Below are positions 36,473-46,708 of a DNA stretch of 64,000 nt, in pieces. Location: NCBI GenBank assembly GCA_950097015.1, contig CATNEN010000039.1:1364001-1428000 (forward strand), in the 5' to 3' direction. The position numbers and the translations under genes were made by a program. Each line of letters opens with the position of its first letter. Positions within the stretch are counted from its first letter, which is position 1. The DNA is from Macrostomum hystrix (taxonomy: Eukaryota > Platyhelminthes > Macrostomidae). The notes under the pieces were generated by a model. That model was given only the letters and a program-made list of their open reading frames with translations, made no database searches and had not been told where the DNA came from.

Positions 36473-39400
36473 GACCCGAAAAGGCCGATTGTCACAAAAT
36501 CGCCAACTACTTCGAAAATATTGAGCGCACCTCCGCAGCCAGTGCCAACTACGCCGACCACACCTTCGCTGCCCTTGACAACGTCGAGGCCGAGTCGCTC
36601 ACCGCCGGTGTCGCTGTCGATGTCGCTGACCTCGCAATCCTTGTCAATGGACGGCGATGCGCCGCCGCCGCTGCCGCCGAAGCCGATTTCGCTATCGATG
36701 ACATCGTTCAACTGGAACACAGTTCCGAAGGATCTGTACGACATGCTGATGATCGGCCGGCCCGCTGACCCTGTGTGCGAATACCTGTGCCGTGGCTACT
36801 ACTGCCAGCTGGACATACGGCAGGCCCGGAAGTGAGTGTGGGGTGGTTGCTGGGGGCTTTGAGCTGAGGCACTGCGGGTGCGGTGCGATTGCGCACAAAC
36901 TGATGAGCTGAACTCAGCAAATCCGTCTCCTTCAGCATGATGAAGGAGGCGAAGGACGATGGCGTCTACATGCTGCGCGGCTTCTGTTCCAAGCAAGTTG
37001 GCCAGGAGCGCGAGCTATGCGTCAAGTTCGACTCTGGCGTGTACAAGTTCCGCATCCGTCAGCACCCGAAGGGCTACCAGGTGTGGAACGAGTGCAATGA
37101 CAAGCAGCATTTCAGCATGGAGGCGCTGCTGTTTTACCACCACATCTTCCCCATCTGCGTGGCCAAGCCAACACAGAGCGACTTCCTGCTGCGGAGGCCC
37201 TTTGACTTGGAGTGAGCGAGGCTGGAGGGAATTCCCTCCCTCACTGGTCCCTCATTCACTGCCCTCATTGACAGTAGAACAACCAAGGGGGGATTTTTCC
37301 CAAGGGGGATCCAAGGGGTCTTCAAGTGGGGAATCCTTGACCATTTTTTGCTGCGCCCGAGCGGAGCAACGCAAGCAAACGAAACTCAAGAACGAGGGCC
37401 AACTTTTTGTTGCGTATCTTCTGAAACAAGAAATGAAATTTGAAATTAGGCAACATTCAACTACAAGGCATGCTCCCTTAGTCTGTCAACCAAATTTCGA
37501 GGCTTGATCAGCGAAAGTAGAGAAATTCGCATTAGGGTGTCAATAGTCGGCTGTGCCACCTGTTGAAGGTCCAGCAGCTCCGTCTGGATAAAGGGTGGTG
37601 ACCACCGAAGTCGGAGATGATGCTGGCACTTTCGGTAGTCCTACTGTTAATCCCCTCTTCACTGATTCCTGTATCATGAATTCCTCACCAATCCATTACC
37701 AATTTCTCGCCAATCTCTCACCAATCCATCACAAATCTCTCACCAATGCCCCTCCAAGCACCCAAGTATCAAACTGTCTCGCAGTTGAATATTCGCAGCT
37801 GTGGCGCATTGCAGAGCCAACCCGAACGGCCGCACCCACATGACCAGCCTGCTAAGCACAGCGCTGTGGCTCCACGGCACCAAGGAACAATGCGCCGAGT
37901 GAGTCAATTGCCGAAGTGGAACGTATTAAAATGTGTTTTTACATTACTGCAAGGTGTCGCATTCGCAGGATTCTGAAGGCCTCGCCGGAGGAGGGCACGT
38001 ACGCGCTGCGCACGGATTCAGAGGGCCAGGCCAGCGCTGTACTGTGCGTGACCCACCGTTGCCAGATCCTCAAGCTGCGCATTAACGTCACGGGCGGCTC
38101 CGATCCAGACAGGGTAATTTTATATATTGGTTGTTAGTTGCGTACGGAATCCTACGAGTAAAAACTACCGTATAACTAAATTACTATATAACTGTATCAA
38201 GCCCTAAATGACAACAAACGACCTTTATATTAATAACTAGCTTTTTTTGCCCGTTGTTTTTGGGGCAGAAATTTAAAGCAAAGCAGTAAGCAATTCACGT
38301 CTCTGTATTAACTTTATAGTGAAGGTCACCATTTATTTATTTACTGCATTAATGAAAAGTGAAGAGTTTGTTTAAGGGCGTTTTAAGTAAAAAATAAGTG
38401 AAAAGTTTGTCCAAACAGCCCCCTCTTGATTACTTCTTTAGAAACATGTCTCTTAGCCTCTATACAGTCAGTGGCAGATCCAGGAGTTTTGTTTTGGGGC
38501 GGTCTGTCAGGGGAGCGCCATGAGAATCACAGAGGGGGTGCCAGCGGCCGAAAAAGGGCGCCAGGAGCCAAGAAAGGGCGCCAGCGGCTGAAAAACGGGA
38601 GCCAGCGGCTGAAAAAGGGGCGCCAGCGGCCGAAAAGGGGCATCTTATTTCCATGATTAAAATTGAGGGGGGCGACTGCCCCCCCGCCCCTCCCCCCTAA
38701 ATCTGCCTCTGTATACAGTATGCATGTACACGCGTATACATAAGGAAAATAGCCACGTGGCATAACAATAACAATGTCAAAGAAACAAAATTAAACTGTT
38801 TCAGAGTTCAGAGTTAGACAGGTCAAGGTCAATTCGTGACTACTTTTCTATTAATTGCTTGCGAGTCACCTCAAGGCCTGGGGATACAGCACATTCTTCG
38901 TTCTTCCCCTTGGTGCGAAAATGAATAGGCCAGCTGGAGTTCCAACACGGGAGCAGGCGACATAAAGCTGCCCATGCGAGAAGCAAGGAGTCTCCAGGTT
39001 GATGCCAGCCACCTTCAGCGACTGTCCCTGAGCCTTGTTAATAGTCATCGCAAAGCACACTCTCACAGGGAACTGCAGTCGCTTGAACTGAAATGGCAGG
39101 TCCGTGGGGATAATTGGAATCCGGGGAATGAACACAGACTCTCCTCTGCCAGATCCAGTCATTATCGTGGCCTCAATCACGTGTGGGAAGAGCCGCCTGA
39201 CTATCAGTCGGGTGCCGTTACACAGCCTTGGCGCATTCAGGTTGCGGAGGAGCATAATTGGTGCCCCAACTTTCAGCTGCAAGTTGTGCGATGGAGTTGC
39301 AGGAGGATCTAGAGAGTTCAGAAACTCAACAGGATACTCCACAGCGGTGTCATCAGTCAACGTTGTATCAATTGACTTGTAGGTGAAAACTGCACCTGGC

Positions 39401-41715
39401 AACTCCTGAAGCAGTTGGTAGTTAATTTCGTTGGCGGCATCATTTCTAGGACACAGAATTGCCCTCTCTGACAGCCAGTCAACGTCAGCATATCGAACCA
39501 TCAGGTTCGGGTAAACTTTTGCCTTGAGCTCCTGCACTGACTGCACAATGGTTCCGATTGTAGCGATCGATGACTGCCCATCCTCGGTGCTAATCTCCAG
39601 CAGACCATTGCCGATTCGCAATAGATTGGCAGAGAACTCATGAGCTGTTTCGTCTCCTTGAATTGTAGCTCTCATGTTTGTTCGTAGGTGCAACTTCACA
39701 ACCGATGGCCACAGGTGAGATGATTTTAGGCAAGCATTAATCTCATCAGCAGGAGTGCCACGCGGAATCACAGGCAGCGTCTGTCTAAAGTCTCCAGACA
39801 GCAGCAGAGTGACACCACCCATCAGTTGATCGCCAGCCTCTCTCTTTCTTCTATCCCAGGCTGGCTGGAGAGAAATATAGACCGGAGAGCCCTGCGCACT
39901 GGGACGCCACCGCACTCACCGCACTCAGTCTCAGTGCTGCTTGGGGGCCAGTAGACAGTCTAGGGGTTTGGGCTGTGTACATTCACGTCTTAAAATACAA
40001 TGTACAGTCTGGGGCTTCGGCGCCCGGGGAAGGGAGGGGGTGGCTGTAATAAAATTTGGCCCGCAGAGTGGCGGAGGGGAGTTGGGGTGGCTGTCCTCGG
40101 AAAACAAAAAGTGACTCACTTTGAGATGATGCAGCTTTGCTCTGGATTGAGTAGAGATGTTCAAAATTGACAGCATTGTTGGAAAACATGTAAAGTGTAA
40201 GTGGATCAAATTTGGAGAAAATCTGACAAAGTGGGGCGACGATATGTCGAATTGAGTGATTTTTTGACGATTTTTGAGCAGTTTTTTGCACTTTTGAGCA
40301 GGAAGGAAATGATTTTTCGGGAATTTGAGTAGCCTATTGCACTCAGCGTAGGTGGTTTTAGGTATGTGCAAAGTTTGGTGCGATTTGGTTGAGCGGTTTC
40401 GGCGTCTATAAAGACAAAAGGTTGCACACACACAGACAGACACACACACACACAGACAGAGTTTTCACTTTTATATATATAGATTAGAAAACTTGAAAAA
40501 ACAAATATCGTATTAATGTATTTGTATAATGTCAGAGGCACCAGATAACACCCTAAACCTACTTACGTTTTTTTCTGAGAATAGTATGTTTCACTGCGAT
40601 CACACCTTTTTGGCCTCTGCTGAGCCCGTCGTCAGCTGATTGGCTGGGCACGTGTTCGCTCCATGTTCTCTCACTCCCGAGTGGCTAAGCCCGCATCTCT
40701 ATCCCCTTATCACTTGCGCATTAGCTGACGCGGGTTTAAGTGTTTTGTTGTGGATTCGTTGCTGGTTTAAACGGCTATTTCCTCGCCTATCGGTTGGCGA
40801 GCTAAACAATTCTCATCCCGGGGTTCGCTACAATTTGTATACCGCCCTCTCCACCTTCCCTGCGGTCTTGCACTTCGGTGTACTGGTTACGTGAACAAAC
40901 ATTACACACTTCGTGGCCCTCCATCCCATTGCCCCCACAGAGAGAGTTCAGCTTTCAAAACTACATCAACAACCAATTAAAGTTCGACAGTTTAGAAAAA
41001 CTCATCGTGTTCCACCACAACAATCCGATCTGCGGGAGCCCGACAGCTCAGGAGGAGAATATCATCCTGCGCGTTCCGTTTCAACTGGTCCCGTGAGATC
41101 TAGAAGCCCACTTGCTTCATAATTTAAAGTCGGACAACTAATTAGCTAGTAGAAGTATTCTACGAGTTCAGGAGCCCTAAAGTTACTTATCTTTCGCATC
41201 CCTGAACAACTCCGATTTTTTGGAAGGCGCTGCCAGCAGGAACTCGCGGCCAGGTACCGCCCCATCGACAGCGTGATGGTCCCCGCAGCTGCATCCGAAT
41301 CACCAGCCGCCATTGCTGAGGCGGAGGTCAGGGTGTGTCGCATGCGAGGTGGCAATTTTCAATTGCTGATGCGCCGGAAAGATCAGCAGCAGAAGCAGCA
41401 GCAGCAGCAAGGAGACCCGGTGGCAGTGGAGCTGGCGCTGCTGGTGGTTCGAGACGACAACGGCAGTGTGCAGACCTTCCGGGTGATGGAGCGCGACATC
41501 GGTTTGAGCTTTGGACCGCAGGTGAAGCACTTTTGTGAATGTCCTCACTCCTGCTGCGCGATCATGCAATCACGACATCCGGAATGAAATTGCAGAAACT
41601 TTACAGCATAGACGAAAAGAATTTGGTCACCGACAAGCTCGAGAAACTGATCGGCCTGTTGTGTATCTCGGCGAGGCAGCTGCACCCAGACATCATGTGC
41701 CTGCTTATGTTGTAA
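33753..41715 (+). CDS. gene B: paralogue of gene A, PH-like plus three SH2-like domains, 697 aa
   Basis: Exons: 33753-33795, 35387-35485, 35754-35853, 36052-36831, 36936-37211, 37815-37898, 37969-38113, 40941-41092, 41227-41521, 41596-41715. Exons 2 and 3 have the same lengths and phases as in gene A. Exon 4 is one 780-bp exon where A has five (its exons 4-8). The domain order matches A: PH-like about 15-140 (VYFAVLRAHSLFLF; CHQLGFFPSSEWPRRLEAY), a Gln/Pro/Ser-rich linker with two polyQ runs, SH2-1 about 325-432 (GVYMLRGFC, Arg355), SH2-2 about 450-560 (ALWLHGTKEQCAE, GTYALRTD, Arg475), SH2-3 about 590-697 (GNFQLLMRR). The third domain again has a polyQ insertion after betaB. The gene looks intact. 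The exon 9 acceptor (TTTTTTGGAAG, 41226) is the weakest site. A polyadenylation hexamer lies at about 42116. Function unknown; an adaptor role is inferred. Confidence 0.84.
33835..35330. repeat. 26-bp minisatellite in gene B intron 1
   Basis: About 57 copies of a 26-bp unit (core AATTCGGGTTTTGAGTCTGA; ends GGTTCC, GATTCC or AAGGTTCC). Three units make 78 bp, so minus-strand open frames cycle through EPQTQNPNW, NLRLKTRIG and TSDSKPEL. It begins about 40 bp after the exon 1 donor and makes up 94 percent of the intron. Confidence 0.97.
35528..35660. repeat. 19-bp minisatellite in gene B intron 2
   Basis: About seven copies of ACACCTGTTACACAGACCT, slightly degenerate, 43 bp after the exon 2 donor. 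Confidence 0.93.
38469..38711. mobile_element. hAT-type MITE nested in the Helitron
   Basis: A 243-bp element. Terminal inverted repeats are CAGTGGCAGATCCAGGAG and, on the other strand, CAGAGGCAGATTTAGGGG. It is flanked by a perfect 8-bp target-site duplication TATACAGT (38461-38468 and 38712-38719), diagnostic of hAT. The interior has about five imperfect GCCAGCGGCTGAAAAAGGG repeats. No coding capacity. Confidence 0.88.
38866..39915 (-). pseudogene. PIF1-type helicase fragment of the Helitron
   Basis: A 349-residue open frame. Recognisable helicase motifs in order: LLLSGDFRQTLPVIPRG (motif III region), LRTNMRA, RAILCPRNDAANEINYQLL, CFAMTINKAQGQSL (motif V) and LYVACSRVGTPAGLF (motif VI). 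The Walker A and B regions and the whole Rep nuclease are missing, so this is the C-terminal part only. The true start is upstream of the deletion; the first Met is arbitrary. It ends naturally at a stop just after YPQALR, where Helitron helicases usually end. Confidence 0.85.
40484..40940. other. remainder of gene B intron 7
   Basis: Unique intronic sequence between the Helitron 5' end and the exon 8 acceptor. Nothing recognised. Confidence 0.45.
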
Positions 41716-42543
41716 GTAGCAGCTCAGACTCTGAGATGACAGCAGTCAGATCGGCACACTCACAGACAATTAGCTCTTATTCTCTAACTTACCTCTATCA
41801 GTAATTAACAGGTGCATTATACTGATTTCTTTAATACTGATCCCCAGTCTAACTTCTTTGTCGACCTACTTACTGTATTTTACAGTCTTTATTATGAATT
41901 GTGCGTTGCAGTTCTTCATATTAGTAAATCTGATTGATTCATCAGTAATTACGCTTGCAGTTTAGCTGGTAAATGCAGTGAATTAATATAGAAAGCTTAA
42001 TGAAATCAATTTTGCACAGGACTTCTATTGATAGCTCATATGCATACAGAATGCTATGCACTGAACTCCTTGCTGGCTCGTTTTCGTTTTCATATTTAAT
42101 TCTCTACAATTGGCCAAAATAAATTGTAATCATAAGGAATATTCTATTCAATATATCTACGAGTATTATAACGGGCAAGCAGAGTATTATTCGTAATAAC
42201 TACTTCAGGACACCAACATATAAGCAATAATACAGTAACACAATATTGACAATACCAATGATGTGATTATTTTCTCAAGAAAAAGTTCAATATTTAACTT
42301 CAGTTTTTATGCTCGTATTTCTCGCCATGGAAAATGTCTTGCTTTTCGTTTTTTCCTTCACTTTCCTTCTTTCTTGCTTTAGTTTTTACTTCTTTTCGAT
42401 TCGTTGATGATCCTAGTCTTGATTGAAAAAAATCAGCACCTCTTTTGAGTGCGCACATAATAATAAAATAATATTAATAATATTTCGGACTCAGCTTCCA
42501 GTGGCGCGCAAGGATTTTCATCAAAGTAGATAAAAGCCACTTT
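41716..42543. other. 3' flank of gene B
   Basis: AT-rich sequence after the gene B stop, with AATAAA at about 42116 as the likely polyadenylation signal. No gene. Confidence 0.5.
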
Positions 42544-42570
42544 GTACATTGTACGGAATGTACAATGTAC
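42544..42570. repeat. perfect 11-bp inverted repeat beside the mariner end
   Basis: GTACATTGTAC (42544-42554), loop GGAAT, GTACAATGTAC (42560-42570). It can form a tight hairpin 10 bp outside the left mariner inverted repeat. It could be a relic of an insertion or excision, or coincidence. Confidence 0.75.
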
Positions 42571-42580
42571 ATTGCTGGTT

Positions 42581-43870
42581 GTTCGGAAAGTTCGCGGACA
42601 AACTCAATTTTCTACTAACCAAAAGGCTGTGTAGCTATCATACTTTTGGCCATAGACAACAAATATGTCCCACAAGTTTTAAAGCTACTGCGCTCAGATT
42701 TGCTCAATGCATTTTTTCACAGCAATCTTTTTCGTTACCCACTGATTTTGACACTATGCAAAATAACGAAGAAGCCAAGCGAAGTGTCATTTGGTTTTTG
42801 TGGAGGCAAGAGAAGCGTCAAGCCGACAATCTCCGCGAGTTACAAGAGGAGAAGATGCCCCTTCGAAGACAATGGTCAGCAAGTGGGTACAGCGCTTCCA
42901 GGAAGGCTGGGAGACGGTCGAAGATCTGCCACGCAGTGGAAGGCCGGCCACCACAGTTAACAAGTTTAACATCGAGCATGTACGCCAGGCATTGGATGTC
43001 GACCGTCGGGTCACAGTACATGAACTGGCAGAGATAGTGGGTATCTCACCGACAGCAGTCCATGGGATTCTCACAGCCGAGCTTGGGATGTCACGGGTTG
43101 TCGCTCGCTGGGTCCCGAAGCTTCTGGCGGATGACCAGCAGCGCGAACGGGTCCGTGCATGTCAGCAGCTCCTGCAGGCCTACCGCAATGATCCGAACTT
43201 TTTGGACCGAATTGTGACAGGAGACGAGTCATGGTTCCACTATAGCGAACCGGAGTCCAAGAAGCAAAGCAGCGTGTGGAAGACAGCTGATGAACCTGCC
43301 CCAGTGAAGGCCCTGACTGTACCATCAGCTGGCAAGCAGATGGCCACCGTCTTCTGGGACAAAGAGGGCATTCTGCTCATCGACTGGCTTCCACGAGGCA
43401 CTACCATCAACAGTGCTTATTACATCCAAGTGCTGCAGAAATTGCGTGAAGCCATCAAGAGTGAGCGCCGTGGCAAGCTGACCAGGGGGATCCTGCTGCA
43501 GCAGGACAATGCCAGGCCTCACACCAGTCAGGCAACAATGGCTGCCATCGCCAACCTGGGCTTCGAGCCGCTGCCGCATCCGCCGTACTCGCCAGACCTA
43601 GCACCGAGCGACTACTGGCTGTTTGGGCAGATGAAGGAATCCCTCCGAGGTCACCGGTACAGTAGCGTACAGGCCATGGCCTCTGCCATCAGCCAGTGGG
43701 TCAGAGGGACCCCCAGAGAATGTTTCGCTGCTGGAATTGAGAAGCTGCCAGAGCGATGGCACAAGTGTGTCTGCCTCAAGTGCACGTATATTGAGAAGGT
43801 TGACTACTAATGTTTTCATATACGTATGCAGTTACAGTTTTTTTCAAGTTTGTCCGCGAACTTTCCGAAC
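42581..43870 (+). mobile_element. mariner element with perfect 24-bp inverted repeats
   Basis: Left end GTTCGGAAAGTTCGCGGACA plus AACT (42581-42604). The right end (43847-43870) is its exact reverse complement. The element is about 1.29 kb, standard for mariner. It encodes a transposase with an intact catalytic core but a frame break near the N-terminus. The flanking TA duplication could not be fixed because a few bases around the repeat ends differ. Confidence 0.9.
42756..43813 (+). pseudogene. mariner transposase, one frameshift near the N-terminus
   Basis: The N-terminus MQNNEEAKRSVIWFLWRQEK begins at 42756 in one frame. From about 42850 the reading continues two frames on as DAPSKTMVSKWVQRFQEGW. 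The intact downstream frame (42791-43813) is 339 residues and carries a helix-turn-helix, the EDLPRSGRP linker and the DD34D triad: VTGDESW (Asp145), QQDNARPH (Asp239) and APSDYWLF (Asp274, exactly 34 residues after the second Asp). The stop after KVDY lies 34 bp before the right inverted repeat. Unless translation from 42791 gives a working protein without the first DNA-binding helices, the copy is inactive. High conservation suggests recent activity. Confidence 0.85.
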
Positions 43871-44170
43871 TTTTCGTAACTTTAGCAATGGAGTACATCT
43901 AAGCATGAGCTTTGCGAATTTCTCGTTGGAAAAAAGAGAAAAAGTCGGTCAGTTGATAAGTATAAACCAGAGTAAAGTTGGTTGAATTCACCCCAGTTGA
44001 AGCTAACTAGAAGCATGAGGTTTTGAACACCAATGCAATGCGTGTATTTGACTGACACTAACCCTAGTGAATGAGGCCTCAGCACAATGGTATAGCTAAA
44101 TGTAGGATTTAATAAGAATATTGATAATTTATGAACACGAATGCCAACAGTGTACTATTACACCCGGCTG
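43871..44170. other. intergenic, 3' flank of bL36m
   Basis: No gene. ATTAAA on the minus strand at about 44110 could serve as the polyadenylation signal of the bL36m transcript. Confidence 0.4.
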
Positions 44171-44747
44171 TCACCAGTTGACGCTCTTGTAGATGTGCCG
44201 CTTGAACGCCCACTTGACATTGTGCGATCTGGGTTTCTCCTGCTGCTTGTGCCTCGGGTGCATTGGGCATTGTACAGTGAGGAAGCCTGATTCGTTTCGC
44301 CACAGATAGCAGTGCCGGCAGCGCCTATGCAGTCTGTGGGATATTTGGGCTGCATGTGCTACTGTCAATAGTACATGGCGCTCACTATGTGCACAGAAAT
44401 AATTTTTTTAATTAAATTTCAGAAAGAACTTTTTGTAAGGCATATTCTAAAGCTAGAATCAAGTCACCACTTCTCCAGAACGTCTGGATATTCAACAACT
44501 CTGGTAGAAAACTTTCCCCTATCTGCTTTTTCTGACATAAAAACATGAAGACTCACTTAACAAAGTACTTCAGACCACGCGCCGGCTGCTGTCCAAAACA
44601 TGCGCTTGTGGGCAAGCTCAGAAAGGGCTGAACAGCTGCAGACAGCATCTGAGAAGGAGGGCCTGAGTTGGCAAGTGCTGCAATCGAAGAGCACATGCTC
44701 CATAATGACTGAAGTCGGAAAGCTGGCAAAGCAAGACGAGACAGCAT
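44171..44747 (-). CDS. MRPL36: mitochondrial ribosomal protein bL36m, two exons, 117 aa
   Basis: Exon 1 44747-44557 (63 codons + 2 nt), exon 2 44333-44171. Donor TTAA|GTGAGT, acceptor CCCACAG|ACTG. Exon 1 starts MLSRLALPAFRLQSLW, a typical mitochondrial targeting sequence with Arg and hydrophobic residues and no acids. Exon 2 carries the bL36 signature LHRRCRHCYLW..., then CPMHPRHKQQEKP: a Cys-x2-Cys, Cys-x3-His zinc site of the large ribosomal subunit, matching human MRPL36 (RCKDCYL..., CKTHPRHKQ). A basic extension of about 25 residues after PRHKQ is longer than in mammals. Human MRPL36 is 103 aa. The splice was chosen because it alone joins the two halves in phase. Confidence 0.82.
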
Positions 44748-44930
44748 TGCAGAGCAGCTGGCTGGAATGCATTTGGGCGAAATTGGGTGGTGAAACAGAA
44801 CAAACGAAACATATTGCCCCTTTTAGCATGAGAAAGCAAGGGGAGGCTAGCAATTCTGTATTTGCATTGTACTTGTTGTCAAAGTTCTGCTTATATAAAT
44901 AAAGCTGTGGCTATACCTATGCTGAACAAA

Positions 44931-45278
44931 AAAAAAATGCCAAGAATGTTCAAGAATAAATAAAACTTGGCTGAGTTATTAACTGGACAAAAAAGTAATT
45001 AATGTGTCTTTTACATGAAAAAAATGCCAAGAATGTTCAAGAATAAATAAAACTTGGCTGAGTTATTAACTGGACAAAAAAGTAATTAATGTGTCTTTTA
45101 CATTAAAAAAATGCCAAGAATGTTCAAGAATAAATAAAACTTGGCTGAGTTATTAACTGGACAAAAAAGTAATTAATGTGTCTTTTACATTAAAAAAATG
45201 CCAAGAATGTTCAAGAATAAATAAAACTTGGCTGAGTTATTAACTGGACAAAAAAGTAATTAATGTGTCTTTTACATG
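44931..45278. repeat. 87-bp direct repeat, four copies
   Basis: Four copies of an 87-bp AT-rich unit (core TGCCAAGAATGTTCAAGAAT; ends GTGTCTTTTACAT), almost identical. Each unit contains AATAAAA, so each copy carries a plus-strand polyadenylation hexamer. It lies just upstream of bL36m on the opposite strand. No coding potential. Confidence 0.95.
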
Positions 45279-46708
45279 TGACTTAGTTTTTGCTCTATTT
45301 ACGACTTAGTTTGCTCTCATTTGCGACTTAGTTCGTTTCATTGCTCTATTTACAACTTAGTTTGCTCTCATTTGCTCTCTTTTTCTCTCCCCTTTTTCCT
45401 TTTCTTCACGCCTTCCCTTTTTGTCCCTTGGTCCCCCCTTTGATTTTTTTGCGCTTGGTTGATTGGTTTTTGCGACTTACCTTGCTTGGCACTCACTTGC
45501 TTGCTTGGCCAGGTGTTGCGCATGTATGAACTAACAAGTTTTTGAAAATTTACGAAATAAGGTTACTAAATTGCAATGAAACTTACTCAAAATAAAACAA
45601 TATACAAGGAACCAAAAACTTTCTAGTTTCTATAAACATTTGGGAATTTTATGACTTAAAATATTTACTAACACCTGGATTATGCAATATAGGTTGTCCC
45701 AGTTCCTTATCAGCCATTCAACTTTCCTGATGGGTGCCATCGGGCCAGACTGAGGAGTTGCAGTTCAGCTTCACCAGGGTGGGCAGCTTGTTGTAGCTCT
45801 AAATAATGTTGCTTTCATGAGGAAAGGACATGTTTTGATTGTGAAGACTGCCAAGAGAAAGTAGAGTAGAGTCAAGACTTTGTATTTGCTGGCCACAAGG
45901 ATTGTATCAAAAAAAAGTTGAGATCAATATTGCTGGTTGACATGTGGCAGTGCAGAAGAGCCAGTGTGCTAACTTATAATTGTTGCATATAAAAAGTGGA
46001 CATGCTAGATGGTAGCCTACAGCTCTATGATGCTGGCAGAAAAACAAAAAACTGGTTTCACAAACTGTGCTTTCATATATGCCTTCAGATGGTATGCAAC
46101 ACTTAGGTTCTATATTGTAAGTCTGGCCTAGGCCAGAATACCTTCATCAAATATCTTGAAGCCACATCTGCAAGTTGGTATAGCTAACTGGAAATGGCAA
46201 GAAGCAACTGGCTTCTATGCTGGAAACAGTAGCAATTGCTATGCATCATTTCCTAGAGAAAACCTTATGTTGTCTAGCCTAGACCAATGAAAAGGTATAG
46301 AATGTGCTAGACCTATAGATAGCTCTGCCAGGTCCCAGTACAGTTTATTTCTGCAGCCAATGTCTAGGATGCCCATGCCCAGGGCTTTTTTAGTGGATTG
46401 CTTCCATCGCAGACATTTGCAGCGCCAGCATTGAAGTATCAATGGAATAGGGCCTAACCAACTTACCACTAAAACTGATAATCTTTTCATCTTTCCTGTT
46501 AACTATTTTTATTTGTTAGCTCACATTTGTTCATTTCTCTTAGTTATTAATTTTATTTTGGTTAGTTTGCATCCTAATTGTGTATAAGCCATTCACTCTG
46601 TATAGGCCTATGCAGGCAAGAGGCAAGTTTAATTAGTCAGACTCAGATGTATTAACATTTTTTTCATTCCATGCAATTTAACTTTGTTTGCATTTAGGCT
46701 ACTCAAAT
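45279..46708. other. intergenic, AT-rich, no gene seen
   Basis: Near 45280-45380 a short degenerate repeat (CGACTTAGTTTGCTCTCATT) occurs a few times. The minus-strand open frame 46239-46490 has no recognisable domain. Confidence 0.4.

Larger units (their letters stand above)
38237..40483 (-). mobile_element. Helitron, minus orientation, internally deleted, in gene B intron 7
   Basis: The 5' end at 40483 reads TCTATATATATAAAAGTGAA on the minus strand, preceded by A, then CTGTCTGTGTG, as in canonical Helitrons. The 3' end at 38237 is GGGCAAAAAAAGCTAG followed by T, the CTRR-T terminus. Inside is the C-terminal half of the helicase (38866-39915). The Rep/HUH nuclease and the helicase N-terminus are absent, so it is not autonomous. 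A hAT MITE (38469-38711) is nested between helicase and 3' end. The intron stays spliceable on paper because the element lies in antisense. Confidence 0.8.

Noticed and set aside
44553-44902. Other open frames overlapping bL36m exon 1 (44557-44853 minus, 44600-44902 plus)
   Set aside because: They are in other frames. Only the frame starting at 44747 gives a mitochondrial presequence and splices in phase to the zinc-site exon.
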